Positions 23,174-33,506 of a stretch of 64,000 nucleotides of DNA are shown one piece after another. Both the position numbers and the translations under genes were made by a program. The notes beneath the pieces were generated by a model that did not search any database, was not told the DNA's origin, and was given only the letters and a program-made list of their open reading frames with translations. Origin of the DNA: Diplosphaera chodatii (lineage: Eukaryota > Chlorophyta > Trebouxiophyceae > Prasiolales > Stichococcaceae). Location of the stretch: contig JAALGY010000057.1 of NCBI GenBank assembly GCA_032358165.1, positions 124,001-188,000 on the forward strand, read 5' to 3'. How positions within the stretch are numbered: position 1 is the first letter of the stretch; every line of letters starts with the position of its first letter.

Positions 23174-24282
23174 CTGCACCAGCGTGGTGCAGCTGTGAGT
23201 TTGCAGAAGAGGGTGCAGCATCATGGCCGGATGCACGACCGACTGACTCAGCATCAGCACAGCCTTAGCAACGAGCTGAGATGCAGTTCTATGCAAACAA
23301 CTCACATGTCGGCCAGATCGGGGCTCAGCGCCATGCCGTCGGCGGTCTGCAGCGGCTCAGCCGCGGTGGATGGCAGCGCCGCCATTGGTGCAGGTGCTGC
23401 TGCTGCTGCTGCCGCCGAGCCTGATCCTGCGCCTTGCTGCTCTGAGACCGCTGAGTGCGGGGGGCTGCTGGCATGGCTACCAGGCTGCGGGTGCGGTGTG
23501 CCCTTCCTGCCGGACCAATGTGCCTCCTGCTGCTGCTGCTGCAGCTGGCCATGCAAGCCCGCTGACCCCAGGACTGCTTTGATGTAAGAGTCGCCTCCCT
23601 GGCTTCGGGCCTGCTGCTGGCTGTGGGCCGGCCTCCTGCTGCTGCTGCGTGCAGGTGTGCGCTTGCTCAGCTGAACGCTCTGCTTCCCCTGCTTCTTCTG
23701 CTTCCCGCTGCCGCAGCCGCATGTGATACTGGCTGACACGCGCGCTGTGGTCCAGGTGTTCAGCTCCTAGCTTGCTGCGGATACAACTCACTGCCGCGCG
23801 CATGCTCGCCTCGGTGCTCAGACTGGCCGCCTTCATGTCCGCCTCTGTGTACCCCTGCATGGACAGCGGAGGGTGCATTCAACCCAGGGCAGGCATCGGC
23901 GCATACACCGGTGCCTGTCTGATGTCAGACCTCCGTGACATGACCACTTCCTGGGACTGTGCAGCACCTCGCCGCCAGCTGCATGTCAGCATGTGTGCAA
24001 CTGTTGCGGCCCCTGCCGAGCCTCGGGGCGCCTGCGCACCTTGGGCCACCGCAGGATGCTGCCGCCTGCGCATGAACCTGGTTTCTCCAATGACCTGGGC
24101 GCCGTTGCTGCGCCAGACGCTCGGGGAATGCCGCCAGGGTCCCGAGCCGCCTGCTGCTTGGGCCGAGGCGCAGCAGCTGCCGCTGCGTCAGCCGTCGCAG
24201 CTGACGTTGCATCTGCAGCTGCAGTGGCTAGTGCAGTAGAGACCACAGCGCTGCTGGCATCGTCCCCGGCTGAGCTGCCCAT
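22383..24282 (-). pseudogene. Copy E: short U-box gene lacking the modules, frame broken
   Basis: This is an internally deleted relative of genes A, C and D. Exons: 24040-24282 (MGSSAGDDASS start, ends RWPK), 23306-23854 (GYTEADMKAASLST helix fused straight to the pre-U-box Gln/Ala tail), then U-box exons. All recognition modules and the scaffold are missing. The fused exon is 549 bases and would need a length of two modulo three. The helix is read in one frame and the PSTAAEPLQTADGM tail in another, with the switch near 23590. A one-base loss relative to gene A is visible there but does not by itself restore the frame. Either a cryptic intron exists or the copy is dead. It is divergent from FB2. 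Confidence 0.6.
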
Positions 24283-25647
24283 GCTGCTCGCGTGTCAGCC
24301 GCTGGACTGGCTTGAACGGTGCTGGATGAGCTGCTGCTGCTGCTGCTGCTGCGGCTGCGCATGATATGTAGCACATGGTCAGGACGGGGTAATGTGACAC
24401 GAGCCTGTTCATGTCATATCCGCCTCCAAAGGCTGGGACAACTACATGGAATGTACATGCGATATGCCTGGCACTGCATCCGTTTACAGCGTGGAGGCTC
24501 GTTGTGCACAATGCATACTGGTGTGCATACCACCGCTCACCTTGCTACGCCGGCTGCAGCAGCGACATGGTGGTTGTACTTCCACCGCCCACGGCTGTCG
24601 CTGAAGTCATCTGCCGGTCATCAGTGCCTGGCGCAGACGCTGCTGCGTCTTCCGCTCCTGCTGCGGCCTCTGGGAAATGAGCTGCAGTGCTGTTTGCCTG
24701 ATTGCTGCTTTGGTGCTCGCGCTGCATCCAACAGCCGCTGACACTGTGCCTCAGCCTGTGCGGCAGACGTTTGCATGTCTGCCACTGTATGCATACTCAC
24801 CACGCCGCGAACGCTGCTATCTGGTGCGGTAGCTACATGCACACGCGCCAAAGCGTCAAGGCTGGAACGGCCGAGCTGCTGTGTGCAAGTTGTGAGCGCG
24901 GCCCGGCTTGTTTACCCAGGTGGTAGCGAATTGACGCCTCGTGAATAGTCTTTCATAGCCAATGACAGTACTCGCTTTCATATTACAGAAGCTGTCGATC
25001 GCTGCCCTACCTGTTGCGAGGACAGGGCAGCGCCTGATCAGCAGCATTCAGCGCCGCAGGCTGCGCATGCAAGGCTCGTGCTGTGCACGTCATTGACCAG
25101 CAGGTATTAGGGCCATCAGATGCAAGCCGCTTCATGGCTGTCTGTCATCTCTGCGGGCAGCAAAGCAGTGCGCAGTGTTGCGTATCAGGACCCAACAATG
25201 GGATGCCTTGCATGCATTGTGTCGAGTTTCAAGTGTGGCCAGGGATGACACATGCAACACGCACGCTTGGCGCTAAAGCCTCAATCATCCACCTGCCGTT
25301 GGTTGCAGCTGCGTCATAGCCGTGCACCTGCGGCAAATATGACATGGCACCAGCACGAGTCCATCCCATGAAGGACCTACTTCCTGCAAGCATGCATGCA
25401 GGCGGATTTTCCCGCGTCACTGCAGCGGCGTTCACTGTTCACTGTTCACAAAACAGAGTGCAAATCCCATGCAGCGACCCAGCATCAGCACGTTATTTGC
25501 TTCACATGAACACTGAGCAAGCCCCACGCACTGCGCGTGTGCATGCATGCACGACGTGAAGGACGAACAGGATGAATGATACATGCGCTATTTGAGAGCA
25601 GCAGCACGTATAGCTTTCGCGGATTGAACCCGCCACCTTCCATCAAC
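24283..25647. promoter_or_regulatory. Divergent spacer between copy E and FB2
   Basis: This 1.37 kb spacer is closely similar to the gene A/FB1 spacer. The exon-like block present there is also here (about 25000-25075 on the minus strand), but a TGA replaces the Trp codon after MRSLRR, so that reading is broken in this copy. Confidence 0.5.
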
Positions 25648-27148
25648 ATGCCGCACAGAAGCCGCACGCATCGCTCCAGGCGCCATCGTCCGCAGTGGGA
25701 CCTCTTGACAGATGACATCTGGATTCATGTCATCGAACACCTGGACATGTACGACAAGCTTGTAAGTACCAACGATGCTCTCGGTATAGGCACATGCATG
25801 GCAATATCGTATGACGTCATGAACTGCTACACACTACATGTGTGATGTCAACGTTTGTCAGTGGACATTACTTTGTATCATGGTTTGTGTCCGTCTTACA
25901 CTGGCTCTGACACCTATGAGCTGTGCACCGTGTAGGAGTTGCAGTACACCTGCCGACGGTTCTATGAGCTGCTGGCAAACCCGTCCACACCAAGCACATG
26001 GGGCAGGATCGCCTTGTTCCTCAAGAATTCGGATGTGTGGCTGGTGTGCGAGTGGGTACAGAGGAGGCTTAAAGGTCAGTGAGATCACGAACGCTGGACA
26101 GACGAGAGGAAGAGGGTGACAGAGTGCACCACATGCGGTGACGCTTCACCCAAACACACACGCACTGCATGAGCAGGCATCAGCCATCTGACAAGCCACG
26201 GCGCACCTGGCTGCAGGCATCAGCGCTATCTGCTGGACCCACAGACGCATGGACAGCCAACAGCGCATGGTTTGGCAGGCGCTTGTGGCATCAACAGCGG
26301 GCACCAGCATTTGCCTCAAGCTGCGCAGTCGCGCGGCCAATGCGTCATGGGTTGTGCTCCAGCAGCCCTCACATGCGGAGATGGTGCAGCGGCTGACGGC
26401 ACTGGATATCAGCGTGCAGCGTGCTGACGACATCACAGATGTCCACAGCCTGGCGGCTTTGCGACACTTGCGAGTGGGGGCCCCAGCCGACAGCATTTTG
26501 CAGCAGCTGGACGTCAGCAAAATTGGCGGCGGAGCAGTCAAGTCGCAGCTCCACAGGCTGCGCACTGTGCAGCTACGCCGTGTGCCCCCAGCAGCCTTCT
26601 TCCTTCCCGGCACAGCCGACATCCTGCAGCAGCTGCACTCGCTGCACTTGCACCAGTGCCCTCTGCTGAACCACATGCTCCCGTCAGAGATGCTGCGGCT
26701 GCGCGCTGTCAGCCGGCTTGAGCTCATGCAGCTGCCGCTGCGCATGATGCCCGACATGCGCGGGCTGCCAGCCCTGCGGGTGCTGATCATGAGTGGCAGG
26801 GGCGGAGAGCCCAGTCTGGGTGCCAGCCAAATCAGCGCCAATCATGCCGAGCTGGCCGCAGCACTGAAGATCAACCCGCTGGGGGGTGCCATGGGCTTGA
26901 CAGAAGTCATACTCCACGGCATCCCAGTCTTCAGTCAGACATGCGCAGAGGCAATCGAGCGGCTGCCACACCTGAAGTTGCTAGCCATGGATTATCTGAC
27001 GTGCGAGGACGGGGCGTTCTGAGCAGCCACCTTGCAGCGGCGGATGCGCAGGCGCTGCAGGGTCGAGCTGGCATCGGACCATGTCAGCATCAATGACAAT
27101 GGGGACAGCGTCCTGCCATATGGCACGTGGCCTGATGACGACTGGTGA
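25648..27148 (+). pseudogene. FB2: F-box/LRR gene with a nonsense codon
   Basis: The exon structure is as in FB1: 25648-25761, 25936-26074, 26217-27148. The F-box (WDLLTDDIWIHVIEHLD and TCRRFYELLANPSTPSTW) and the LRR array are intact. FB1's frameshift site is normal here (ATGCCCGACATG). A TGA at 27020-27022 replaces the TGG found in FB1, FB3 and FB4 at the GAFWAATLQRR position, removing about 42 C-terminal codons. After the TGA the frame continues to the family ending WPDDDW at 27148. FB2 may still make a slightly shortened LRR protein. Its lesion differs from that of FB1. Confidence 0.8.
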
Positions 27149-27670
27149 CGAGCGGCAATCTGCCTCACGTTTGCCATGCAGCATGTACTCTCGTACAGAG
27201 ATTCTCATCATCCTGTCCTATGAGAGTTTCAAAAGCACATGCGATGGTTTTGCACTGCTGCTGCAAGGGCTCAGCAAAGACATTTTCAACGTGTGGTATA
27301 GCTGGTGAAACGTATCCGTCCTTGTCATTTATCACCAAACCAAGATTAACCATTGGAACAAGTATGCAACTGCTACCTACACTATGCTGCCACCTTGTCT
27401 TCTGAGTACAGGCACTGCAATCTCACGCGTCCGGCCTGCTGCCGGGCACCTGCAGAACAGCATCCCAGGGTTTGCGCTCGTCACATGCGCCTAAACCACT
27501 GCAGCACTTGACATATGCCCCCAATCCACGATATGCTGGTGCCATTTGCAGCTGCATGCAGACCCACCAGAGGCTATCAAGTCGTGCATGGTGGGCATGC
27601 TTGCGGTCTGTGCTGCTTGGCTCGCTGCTTGGCCGCATGCGGCATGCTCAGCCAGCTGTGCTCCGCCAAC
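27149..27670. other. Convergent spacer FB2 / copy F
   Basis: About 520 bases separate the tail-to-tail stops. The spacer is similar to the FB1/copy E one but has a short deletion in the part after the F-box stop. No gene is seen in it. Confidence 0.5.
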
Positions 27671-28461
27671 TCATGCGGTAGAGCCCACCATCGATGGGAT
27701 GGCCTGCAGAGCAGCGGCAGCCTCAGCGTTCAAGAGCGGAGCATGATGATGCCCTTGGGAAGACATCGCACCAGCTTTTCCACATGCATGTGCTGCGCAC
27801 GGCGAAGCTAGCCAGGTGACCAGGGTGCTGCAGCATGTGGCCCCTCAGATGACAGCTGGCCATGCTAGTGCGAATGAAGCACCCGCCGCATGGCTGACCC
27901 AACCTCCACACGTAAACCTCTTGCCTACCTGGGCCAGCGCCAGGTTGGGCGTCAGCGCCCGCGAGGCCAGCGGCTCGTTGGTCATGGGGCTGTTGCCGCT
28001 GCGCCTCAGCCACCTGCGCAGGCGGCACGCATGTGCTGAACGTCGTGGGAGATTCCCTGGTGGTCCTTGCACCTGGGGCTTCTGAGCATTGAGCTGCTCA
28101 GAATGTTGATGGGGCATACTGTTCAGCCATTGCAACTACATGCGGGAAGCGCATTGCAGACTCACTTCTCGACAGACTCCCTGTCATAGGTGAAGCCGTC
28201 AGCAGCAATGACCTGCAGTTGATGGGTTGTCATCAGCATCTGCGGCTGGCCAGTCTTCACGAACCCTGAGCATTGCCTAAAGGTGCACAGCAAGTATGCC
28301 AATGCAAGCAAAGCTGGCTAACAGCTTCACAGGCGCAAGCTTGGCTCTGCAACCTGTGATGTGCAAGCTTTCCGAAACAGCCAACGTATATCCAGTGTAC
28401 AGGATGGACTATCCAACTCACCGGGTCGTCCATGACTTCATGGGACAGTGGGCAGCAGCAC
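27671..28461 (-). other. Copy F U-box (exons 28422-28461, 28166-28212, 27929-28013, 27671-27703)
   Basis: This is a complete U-box with CCCPLSHEVMDDP, VIAADGFTYDRESVEKW and SPMTNEPLASRALTPNLAL, ending AIPSMVGSTA. Every splice junction lies exactly 5288 bases from that of copy E. Confidence 0.85.
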
Positions 28462-29946
28462 CTGCACCAGCGTGGTGCAGCTGTGAGTTTGCAGAAGAGG
28501 GTGCAGCATCATGGCCGGATGCACGACCGACTGACTCAGCATCAGCACGGCCTTAGCAACGAGCTGAGATGCAGATTTATGCAAACAACTCACATGTCGG
28601 CCAGATCGGCGCTCAGCGCCATGCCGTCGGCGGTCTGCAGCGGCTCAGCTGCGGTGGATGGCAGCGCCGCCATTGGTGCAGGTGCTGCTGCTGCTGCTGC
28701 CGCCGAGCCTGGTCCTGCGCCTTGCTGCTCTGCGACCGCTGAGTGCGGGGGGCTGCTGGCATGGCTACCAGGCTGCGGGTGCGGTGTGCCCTCCCTGCCG
28801 GACCAATGTGCCTCCTGCTGCTGCTGCTGCAGCTGGCCATGCAAGCCCGCTGACCCCAGGATTGCTTTGATGTAAGAGTCGCCTCCCTGGCTCCGGGCCT
28901 GCTGCTGGCTGTGGGCCGGCCTCCTGTTGCTGCTGCGTGCAGGTCCGCGCTTGCTCAGCTGAACGCTCTGCTTCCCCTGCTTCTTCTGCTTCCCGCTGCC
29001 GCAGCCGCATGTGGTACTGGCTGACACGCGCGCTGTGCTCCAGGTGTTCAATTCCTAGCTTGCTGCGGATCTGGCTCACTGCCGCGCGCATGCTCGCTTC
29101 GGTGCTCAGACTGGCCGCCTTCATGTCCGCCTCTGTGTACCCCTGCATGGACAGCAGGAGGTGCATTCAACTCAGGGCAGGCCTCCGCGCAACACCGGTG
29201 CTTGTCTGATGTCAGACCTCCGTGACATGACCACTGCCTGGGGCTGTGCAGCACCTCGCCCGCAGCTGCATGTCAGCATGTGTGCCACTGTTGCGGCCCT
29301 GCCGAGCCTCGGGGCGCCTGCGCACCTCGGGCCACCGCAGGATGCTGCCGCCGCCCCGGGCTGCGCACGGGCCTGGTTTGTCTGCTGTCCTGGGCGCTGT
29401 TTGTGCGCCAGCCGCTCTGGGAGCGTCGCCAGGGTCCCGAGCCGCCTGCTGCTCCGATGCAGGCGCGGCAGCCGCCGCCGGCGCCGCTGCTGTGGCTGGT
29501 GCACAGGGGCGCTGCCCGCCCGCCTCAGGCATGTCGCCAGCACTCGTTGCTGCGCTCCGCCTGGAGGCCTGCGATGCCTCGGCTGACCGTCCGGCACCAG
29601 TCACTCGACGAAGCCAGCGCTTCCGGCTGCCTGCTTCACGGCTTGCAGTGCACTGCAGCTGTCCCCAGCGACTGCAGCAGCTGAGCGAGCCGCTGAATCT
29701 TTCGGCGCCACCGACGTGCGTGGACCCCCCACGCCTGCTGCCACTGCCTGCCGCACGCGCTGCTATGCCCGCTGCAGCGGTGCCACACTGATTGCGCTCC
29801 CACTGGCCGCAGGCGTCACTGTAGTCGCCTGCTGGTCATCAGCGCATGGCGAAGGTGCTAGTGCTGCTGCTGCACCTCCTGCTGCTGAAGCCGCTGCAGA
29901 GGGTGGCTCCAGTGCTGTCGGCGCGATCCCCGGATCTGCTGCCCAT
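27671..29946 (-). pseudogene. Copy F: short U-box gene, frame broken, altered N-terminus
   Basis: Copy F is built like copy E: a fused exon 28594-29142 of the same 549 bases with the same frame mismatch near 28883, then intact U-box exons. The exon before it ends ILRWPE at 29326. The N-terminus differs. An ATG in the position of the family start (29946, MGSRSGDRADS) meets a stop after about 35 codons, and the Ala-rich N-terminal frame homologous to E resumes only after extra sequence around 29570-29830. The shared central break shows that the internal deletion preceded the duplication that made E and F. It is divergent from FB3. Confidence 0.55.
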
Positions 29947-30873
29947 GCTGCCTCCGCTGGCAGCTGATGTGGCGCCTTGCTCCGCCTGTGCGGCAATGGT
30001 CAGCGTGTCTGACTGTATGCAGTGCAAACTACAGCGCCAAGGATGCTTCTCAGCCGGTATTCCCCTGATGCGCAAAGCGCCTTTGCGTCAACGCTGGAAT
30101 GGCCGACTGTTGTGTGCAGGCGACGAGCGCGGCACCAGGCCACCATCTGCCAGGACCGTTTGTAACATGTTGCGATGAAAATCATGGTGCCCTCTATACG
30201 CGTCGAGCAAATTGCCAATTGCTGCCGCACCTGTTACTGATGTCAGAATCATGCAGCTCATGACCATCAGCAACGCAGCGCCGCATGGAGCGCACGCCAG
30301 GCTCATGCTCTGCACAAAACTGACAATCAACTCTTCATTTCTCAGCTACAAGCTGAATGCATAACGTGTGTTATATCTGCAGGCAGCAAAGCACTGCGCA
30401 ACTTTTCACATCAAGATCGGACGATGCGATCAAGCATGCAGGTGCCGAGGTTCGAGGTTTGGCTACGATGACACTTGCAACTCGCACCCTCGGTGCAAGA
30501 GAGCCGAGCTCAATCACCTGCTATGATCGCATGGAATCGCGGCTGCGTCTCAGCCGTGCGCCTGCAAGCAACATGACATGGCACGGGTCCAGCAAAGACC
30601 TACTTCCAGCAAGCATGCACGCAGGCCGGCAGGCGGATTTTCCGGCGCAGTGACTTCGTTCACACCACAGATCGGAAGTCACATACAGCGAGCAGCATCA
30701 GCACGTTGCTTGCTTCAGGAGAATGATGAGCTGCCCCATGCACTGCGTGTGTGGCATGCATGCCTGCACGACGAAGAGCACCGCCAGTTGATGAATGAAT
30801 GATGCCACCCACTGTTGAGAGCAGAAGCACATCCCCGAGCTATCGTACATCCTTGAGTAAGCCCGCCATCGAC
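29947..30873. promoter_or_regulatory. Divergent spacer between copy F and FB3
   Basis: This spacer is diverged from the two upstream ones. The exon-like block is still visible at about 30230-30326 on the minus strand, starting MSLACAPCGAALL and ending at a GTAACAG/GTGCGG donor-like site in the same place. It presumably contains the promoters of both genes. Confidence 0.45.
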
Positions 30874-32409
30874 ATGAGAAGCCGCGTAAATCGCTCCAGG
30901 TGCCGCTGTCCGCAGTGGGACCTGTTGACAGATGACATCTGGAGGCATATCATCGAACACGTGGACAGCATTGCAGACAAGCTTGTGAGGCCAACAATGC
31001 GCTCTATGCTAGTTAGATAGGCACATGGCAACGTTGCACAACGTCGTCAAGTTGCAGGCAGAAAGTTGACCACTCATTTGTGTTGTCAGCAGTTGCCGCT
31101 CAGCAGCGTTCACGCTGCACATACCCCTGTTTATCATGGTTTGTGTTCCAACACTCTTCTTGAGACCTTGTAGCTGTGCACTGTGCAGGCCATGCAGAAA
31201 ACCTGCCGACGATTCTACCAGCTGCTCGCAAACCCGTCCACGCCAAGCACATGGGCCGAGCTGGAGATGTGTCCCCAGCGTGCAGGCCTCGTGTGGCTGG
31301 TGTGCGAGTGGGTGCAGCGGAGGCTGAAAGGTCCGTGATCATGGGTGCCGGACGGACGAGAGGAAGAGAGTGTAACACATGCACTGACATTTGACCAGCA
31401 CACGCATTGCGTGCAGGAGCAACAGCAACACCTGTTTTCCTGACAAACCCCGGTGCGGTTGGCTGCAGGTATCAGCGCGATCTGCTTCAGGTACAGAGTT
31501 GGAGACAGCCAGCAGCGCATGCTTTGGCAGGCGCTTGTGGCCTCGACAGCGGGGACAGACATCCGCCTGAAGGTGATTGGCACAGAATATCGGCCAGATG
31601 CATCTGCTGTGCTTATGATGACGGCGTCGCGAGGCGAATTGGTTCAGCGCCTGACAGCGGCTAGCATCACGGTGTCACATGCTGCTGACATCGCGGCCGT
31701 GCACGGCCTGGCAGCATTGCGCCACCTGCAGATCGCGTGCACAGCCAGCACCAGCATGCAGTGGTCAGACGCCAGCCACACTGGCGGCGAAGCTGTGGAC
31801 TGCCAGCTCCACAGGCTGTGCACCCTGCAGCTGCACCGCGTGCCCCCGGCAGCCTTCTTCCTGCCCGGCACAGCCGGCGTCCTGCAGCAGCTGCACTTTT
31901 TGCACTTGTGCCGGGGCACCCTGCCACACAGCGTCCTCCCGGCGGAAATGCTGCGGCTGCAGTCTGTCAGCCGGCTGGAGCTCTTGCAGCTGCCGCTGCG
32001 CATGATGCCCGACCTGCGCCGGCTGCCAGCCCTGCTGGCGCTGACCATGAGCGGCAGGGACGGCGAGCCAAGACTGGGTGCCAGTCAAGCTGGGGCCAAC
32101 CATGCCGAGCTGGCCGCAGCACTGAAGATCAACCCGCTGGGGGGTGCCATGGGCCTGACAGAGGTCATACTCCACGGCATCCCAGTCGTCAGACAGGAAT
32201 GTGCAGAGGCAATCGAGCGGCTGCCGCACCTGGAGCTGCTAGCCCTGGACTATCTGACGTGCGAGGAGGGGGCTTTCTGGGCAGCCACCCTGCAGCGGCG
32301 GATGCGCGGGCGCTGCAGGGTCGAGCTGGCATCAGACCATCTTAGCATCAATGACAATGGGGAGGCGTTTCTGCCACAGGACACGTGGCCTGGTGACAAT
32401 GACTGGTGA
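30874..32409 (+). CDS. FB3: F-box/LRR protein, intact
   Basis: This is a putative SCF substrate receptor of 397 residues. Exons are 30874-30984, 31189-31330 and 31469-32409, with phases 0 and 1 matching and one open frame throughout. It has a short basic N-terminus, then an F-box (WDLLTDDIWRHIIEHVD and KTCRRFYQLLANPSTPSTW) interrupted by the family phase-0 intron. About 300 residues of LRR-like sequence follow, including LAALRHLQIA, LHRLCTLQLHRVPPAAF, LQSVSRLELLQLPLRMM and LPALLALTMSGRDG. The C-terminus ends NDW. The F-box would bind a Skp1 homologue and the LRR face a target. It is the only intact member among the three copies in the 20-32 kb block, and is clearly diverged from FB1/FB2. Confidence 0.85.
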
Positions 32410-32856
32410 CGAGCAGCCACAATTGGCCACCTCATGATTAGCATGGCGCATTTTATGCAGTGCAGAGTTTGCTTCACCCTGTACTCGAGTTGATAATTGC
32501 GGCAAAGCAGAGTCTAACGCTCATATCACAGACAAGACTACTGCAGTCGCTGAGCGTCATCAACAGAGACTACATTCGCTCCTCTGCGGTGGTTTGATCA
32601 TAGCGTGTTGGCATGTGCATGCAATCACTTTCATTTTGTTCAAGCATGCTCAGCGGACCCATTGAACAAACATCTGTCAGCTCACTGCCAATGCCAGCCC
32701 TCTAATTGCACAGCGGACTGCAAGGCAGCTTTCCGTACCATGGAGTTGCACGCTGCCAGCAGCACAGGAAACTGTGAAGCTGGATGACCGCATGCATGGG
32801 CTGTGCTGTAGTCCTATGCCCACTACAGCCTTTGTGGCCAGCTCTGCGCTGCAACC
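32410..32856. other. Convergent spacer FB3 / gene D
   Basis: About 450 bases lie between the stops of FB3 and gene D. No exon is recognised. Confidence 0.5.
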
Positions 32857-33506
32857 TCATGCGCCAGCACGCAGCATCGAGGGAATGGCCTGCAGAATGA
32901 CGACCAGCCTCGGTATCAGAGCGTCAGCACAATCTGAGCCGCATACGCCGTGCAGAGCTCGTCAATGTGTGCTGCACTGTGGTTACAAGCGTTGCGTAGG
33001 AAGCGCACTCAGGGCGCGACAGCTGATGAAGAACTCAAGACGCAGGGCGCACCTGGGCCAGCGCCAGATTAGGCGTCAGCGCCAGCGAGGCCAGCGGCTC
33101 ATTGGTCATGGGGCTGTTGCCGCTGCGCCTCAGCCACCTGCGCAGCCAGCGCGCATGGGAGTCGAGGTAGGTTGAGGAGATTCAAGTGGTGGCGACTGCA
33201 TGATGCGTGTGATGACAAACGAGTGCATTCTGTATGCACATGTGTACATCACGAACATAGATTGGTCGACACGTTACCGCCGGTATTGCCCTAAAACAGA
33301 GGGCATGCATACACGTGCTGTGTTGGCAGGCTCACATCTCGATGGAAACCCTGTCGTATGTAAAGCCGTCAGCAGCAATGACCTGCAGTCGGCACCAGAT
33401 CATCAGCACTTTGCAACAGGCTAGTCTCCTTGATCCGTGGACGAGATGATGGCGGATCTGACTCACCGGATCCTCCATGATTTCATGGGAGATTGGGCAG
33501 CAGCAC
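32857..33506 (-). other. Gene D U-box (exons 33467-33506, 33336-33382, 33053-33137, 32857-32889)
   Basis: The segments are CCCPISHEIMEDP, VIAADGFTYDRVSIEMW and SPMTNEPLASLALTPNLAL, followed by AIPSMLRAGA and a stop. All core U-box positions and the splice sites are preserved. Confidence 0.9.

Larger units (their letters stand above)
18260..23600. repeat. Tandem duplication unit 1 (about 5.3 kb)
   Basis: This block is repeated almost base for base at about 23600-28886. It contains the end of the helical N-terminal exon, the divergent spacer, FB1, the convergent spacer and the U-box end of copy E. Spacing between matching landmarks is 5344 at the MGSSAGDD start, 5329 at the F-box ATG and exactly 5288 throughout the U-box exons. 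Small indels therefore separate the copies mainly around the F-box gene. A third, clearly diverged copy follows to about 33.6 kb. Confidence 0.85.
23600..28886. repeat. Tandem duplication unit 2 (about 5.3 kb)
   Basis: This is the second copy of the preceding unit, holding the start of copy E, FB2 and the U-box end of copy F. The repeat junction falls inside a Gln/Ala/Pro-coding exon, so each duplication joins the head of one U-box gene to the tail of the next. Confidence 0.85.
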
